Positions 12,663 through 13,248 of a stretch of DNA of 13,248 nucleotides are shown one piece after another (within the stretch, counting starts at the first letter, position 1; every line of letters starts with the position of its first letter). The DNA lies in assembly GCA_045628925.1 (NCBI GenBank), contig JAZQQF010000004.1, positions 1 through 13,248 on the forward strand. The letters run 5' to 3'. The DNA is from UBA1774 sp045628925. Its GTDB lineage: Bacteria > Bacillota > Clostridia > Oscillospirales > Oscillospiraceae. The position numbers and the translations under genes are program-made. The notes beneath the pieces are model-generated. The model ran no database searches and was not told the DNA's origin. It worked only from the letters and a program-made list of their open reading frames with translations.

Positions 12663-13248
12663 ATGCACTTTATTGAAAAAGAGGATTATTCCACCCCCGA
12701 AGCCCGCGCTGCCCGCTATCCGTGGGGCACGCCTCCGGAGAAGATCGACGAAAGTCTGATTCAGGAAACGGTCAAGGCCGACGTTGCCATTATCGGCGGC
12801 GGTATCTCCGGCCTTGCCACCGGCGCACGCTGCGTGCAGCTGGGGCAGAGCGTTGTCGTCGTGGAAAAATACAAGGGCCTTGTGGCGCACGGCGCGCATA
12901 TCGCCTCCGTGGGCAGCAAGCTCCAGCGCGAAAACGGCGTTTACATCGACAAGCGGCAGTTCGCGCGCGACTGGATGCGCATCTGCGGCAGCCGCGTGAA
13001 CGAGGATCTGCTCTGGCTCTACGTGAACAAGAGCGAGGAGGCCTGGGAGTGGCTGCTGGAGACCGGCGGCGAGGCCGTGGAGGGCAAGCTCTTCGGCGGC
13101 TACTACAAGGGGCCGGATTTCACCGAGTACCCCGGCACGCATTTCATCGTGCAGAAGCCGGAATACCACGTCTATAAGAACAGCCGGACGGCCTACCTCG
13201 CCTGCGAGATCATGGAAAAGGTCATCCTCGACGGCGGCCATCGCATCG
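12663..13248 (+). CDS. FAD-dependent flavoprotein oxidoreductase (fumarate-reductase-like), N-terminal part
   Basis: The first 195 residues of a protein that continues past the window edge. ATG 12663 has AGGAGGG 8 nt upstream. After a polar N-terminal lead of about 38 residues, an FAD-binding Rossmann motif is clear: ADVAIIGGGISGLATGA (Gly45-Gly46-Gly47 and Gly50), ending at the acidic Glu68 of VVVVEK. Then 'GAHIASVGSK' follows, in the position where fumarate-reductase/succinate-dehydrogenase flavoproteins contact FAD. The region about 105-130 (NEDLLWLYVNKSEEAWEWLLETGG) is also typical of flavoproteins of this class from gut anaerobes. No Sec or Tat signal and no FMN-binding domain are visible at this end, so a soluble cytoplasmic enzyme is inferred. 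The substrate is unknown. Its placement after the Old Yellow Enzyme suggests a shared reductive pathway, although the structured gap argues for separate regulation. Confidence 0.85.
   Translation, partial: MHFIEKEDYSTPEARAARYPWGTPPEKIDESLIQETVKADVAIIGGGISGLATGARCVQLGQSVVVVEKYKGLVAHGAHIASVGSKLQRENGVYIDKRQFARDWMRICGSRVNEDLLWLYVNKSEEAWEWLLETGGEAVEGKLFGGYYKGPDFTEYPGTHFIVQKPEYHVYKNSRTAYLACEIMEKVILDGGHRI

Noticed and set aside
12571..12759. Short open frame overlapping the start of the flavoprotein gene
   Set aside because: The frame is out of phase with the FAD-binding flavoprotein, which has an AGGAGGG ribosome binding site and a clear Rossmann motif.
1..13248. Mobile element, prophage or phage-defence system
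   Set aside because: No transposase, integrase, attachment repeats, phage structural genes or defence-type domains; base composition looks even apart from promoter regions. The orphan HAMP and AlkZ-like proteins alone do not support such a system.

Overview
The window is GC-rich bacterial chromosome from what looks like a Gram-positive anaerobe of the class Clostridia, probably a gut lineage such as Oscillospirales or Christensenellales. The evidence is the gene order dGTPase-like / dnaG / rpoD, strong AAGGAG-type ribosome binding sites, a DUF975 membrane protein, a ferredoxin-fused aldo/keto reductase, a stand-alone B12-type activation-domain protein, and an Old Yellow Enzyme next to a fumarate-reductase-like flavoprotein. 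The lineage is inferred from gene content and codon style; no rRNA is present. There are no tRNAs, CRISPR arrays, insertion sequences or integrases. Coding density is very high. No gene-free stretch exceeds about 210 bases; the two longest (5368-5550 and 12454-12662) are described as features.

Left block, + strand (92-2848): a small corrinoid-type activation-domain protein, a HAD-IB phosphatase, a coiled-coil/zinc-ribbon protein and an aldo/keto reductase carrying two Fe-S cysteine motifs. A good hairpin terminator lies between the last two, and a bidirectional terminator (2879-2919) closes the block.

Middle block, - strand (5367 down to 2918): an operon read as multi-pass membrane protein, orphan HAMP-like membrane protein (overlapping its neighbour by 17 nt), peptidyl-tRNA hydrolase (pth), and DUF975 membrane protein. 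It diverges from the next block at an AT-rich promoter region (about 5368-5550).

Right-centre block, + strand (5551-10423): the information-processing operon, with an HD-domain dGTPase-like protein, DNA primase (dnaG, TTG start, hairpin just upstream of its Shine-Dalgarno), the primary sigma factor (rpoD/sigA) and a protein resembling 'AlkZ-related' winged-helix proteins starting 2 nt after the sigma stop codon. This is a variant of the macromolecular synthesis operon without rpsU.

Right block, + strand (10462-end): a large FMN/Fe-S/FAD Old Yellow Enzyme-type reductase of the 2,4-dienoyl-CoA/enoate reductase class. It has an unusual cysteine spacing and lacks the usual active-site tyrosine. 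It is followed by a structured 209-nt intergenic region with a perfect 12-bp palindrome, then the N-terminal 195 residues of an FAD flavoprotein that runs off the window. Together these two suggest reductive metabolism of an unsaturated organic substrate, but the substrate cannot be read from the sequence.

Most of the window is housekeeping. The accessory interest lies in the divergent Old Yellow Enzyme, the structured region after it, and several hairpins placed at stop codons or ribosome binding sites.
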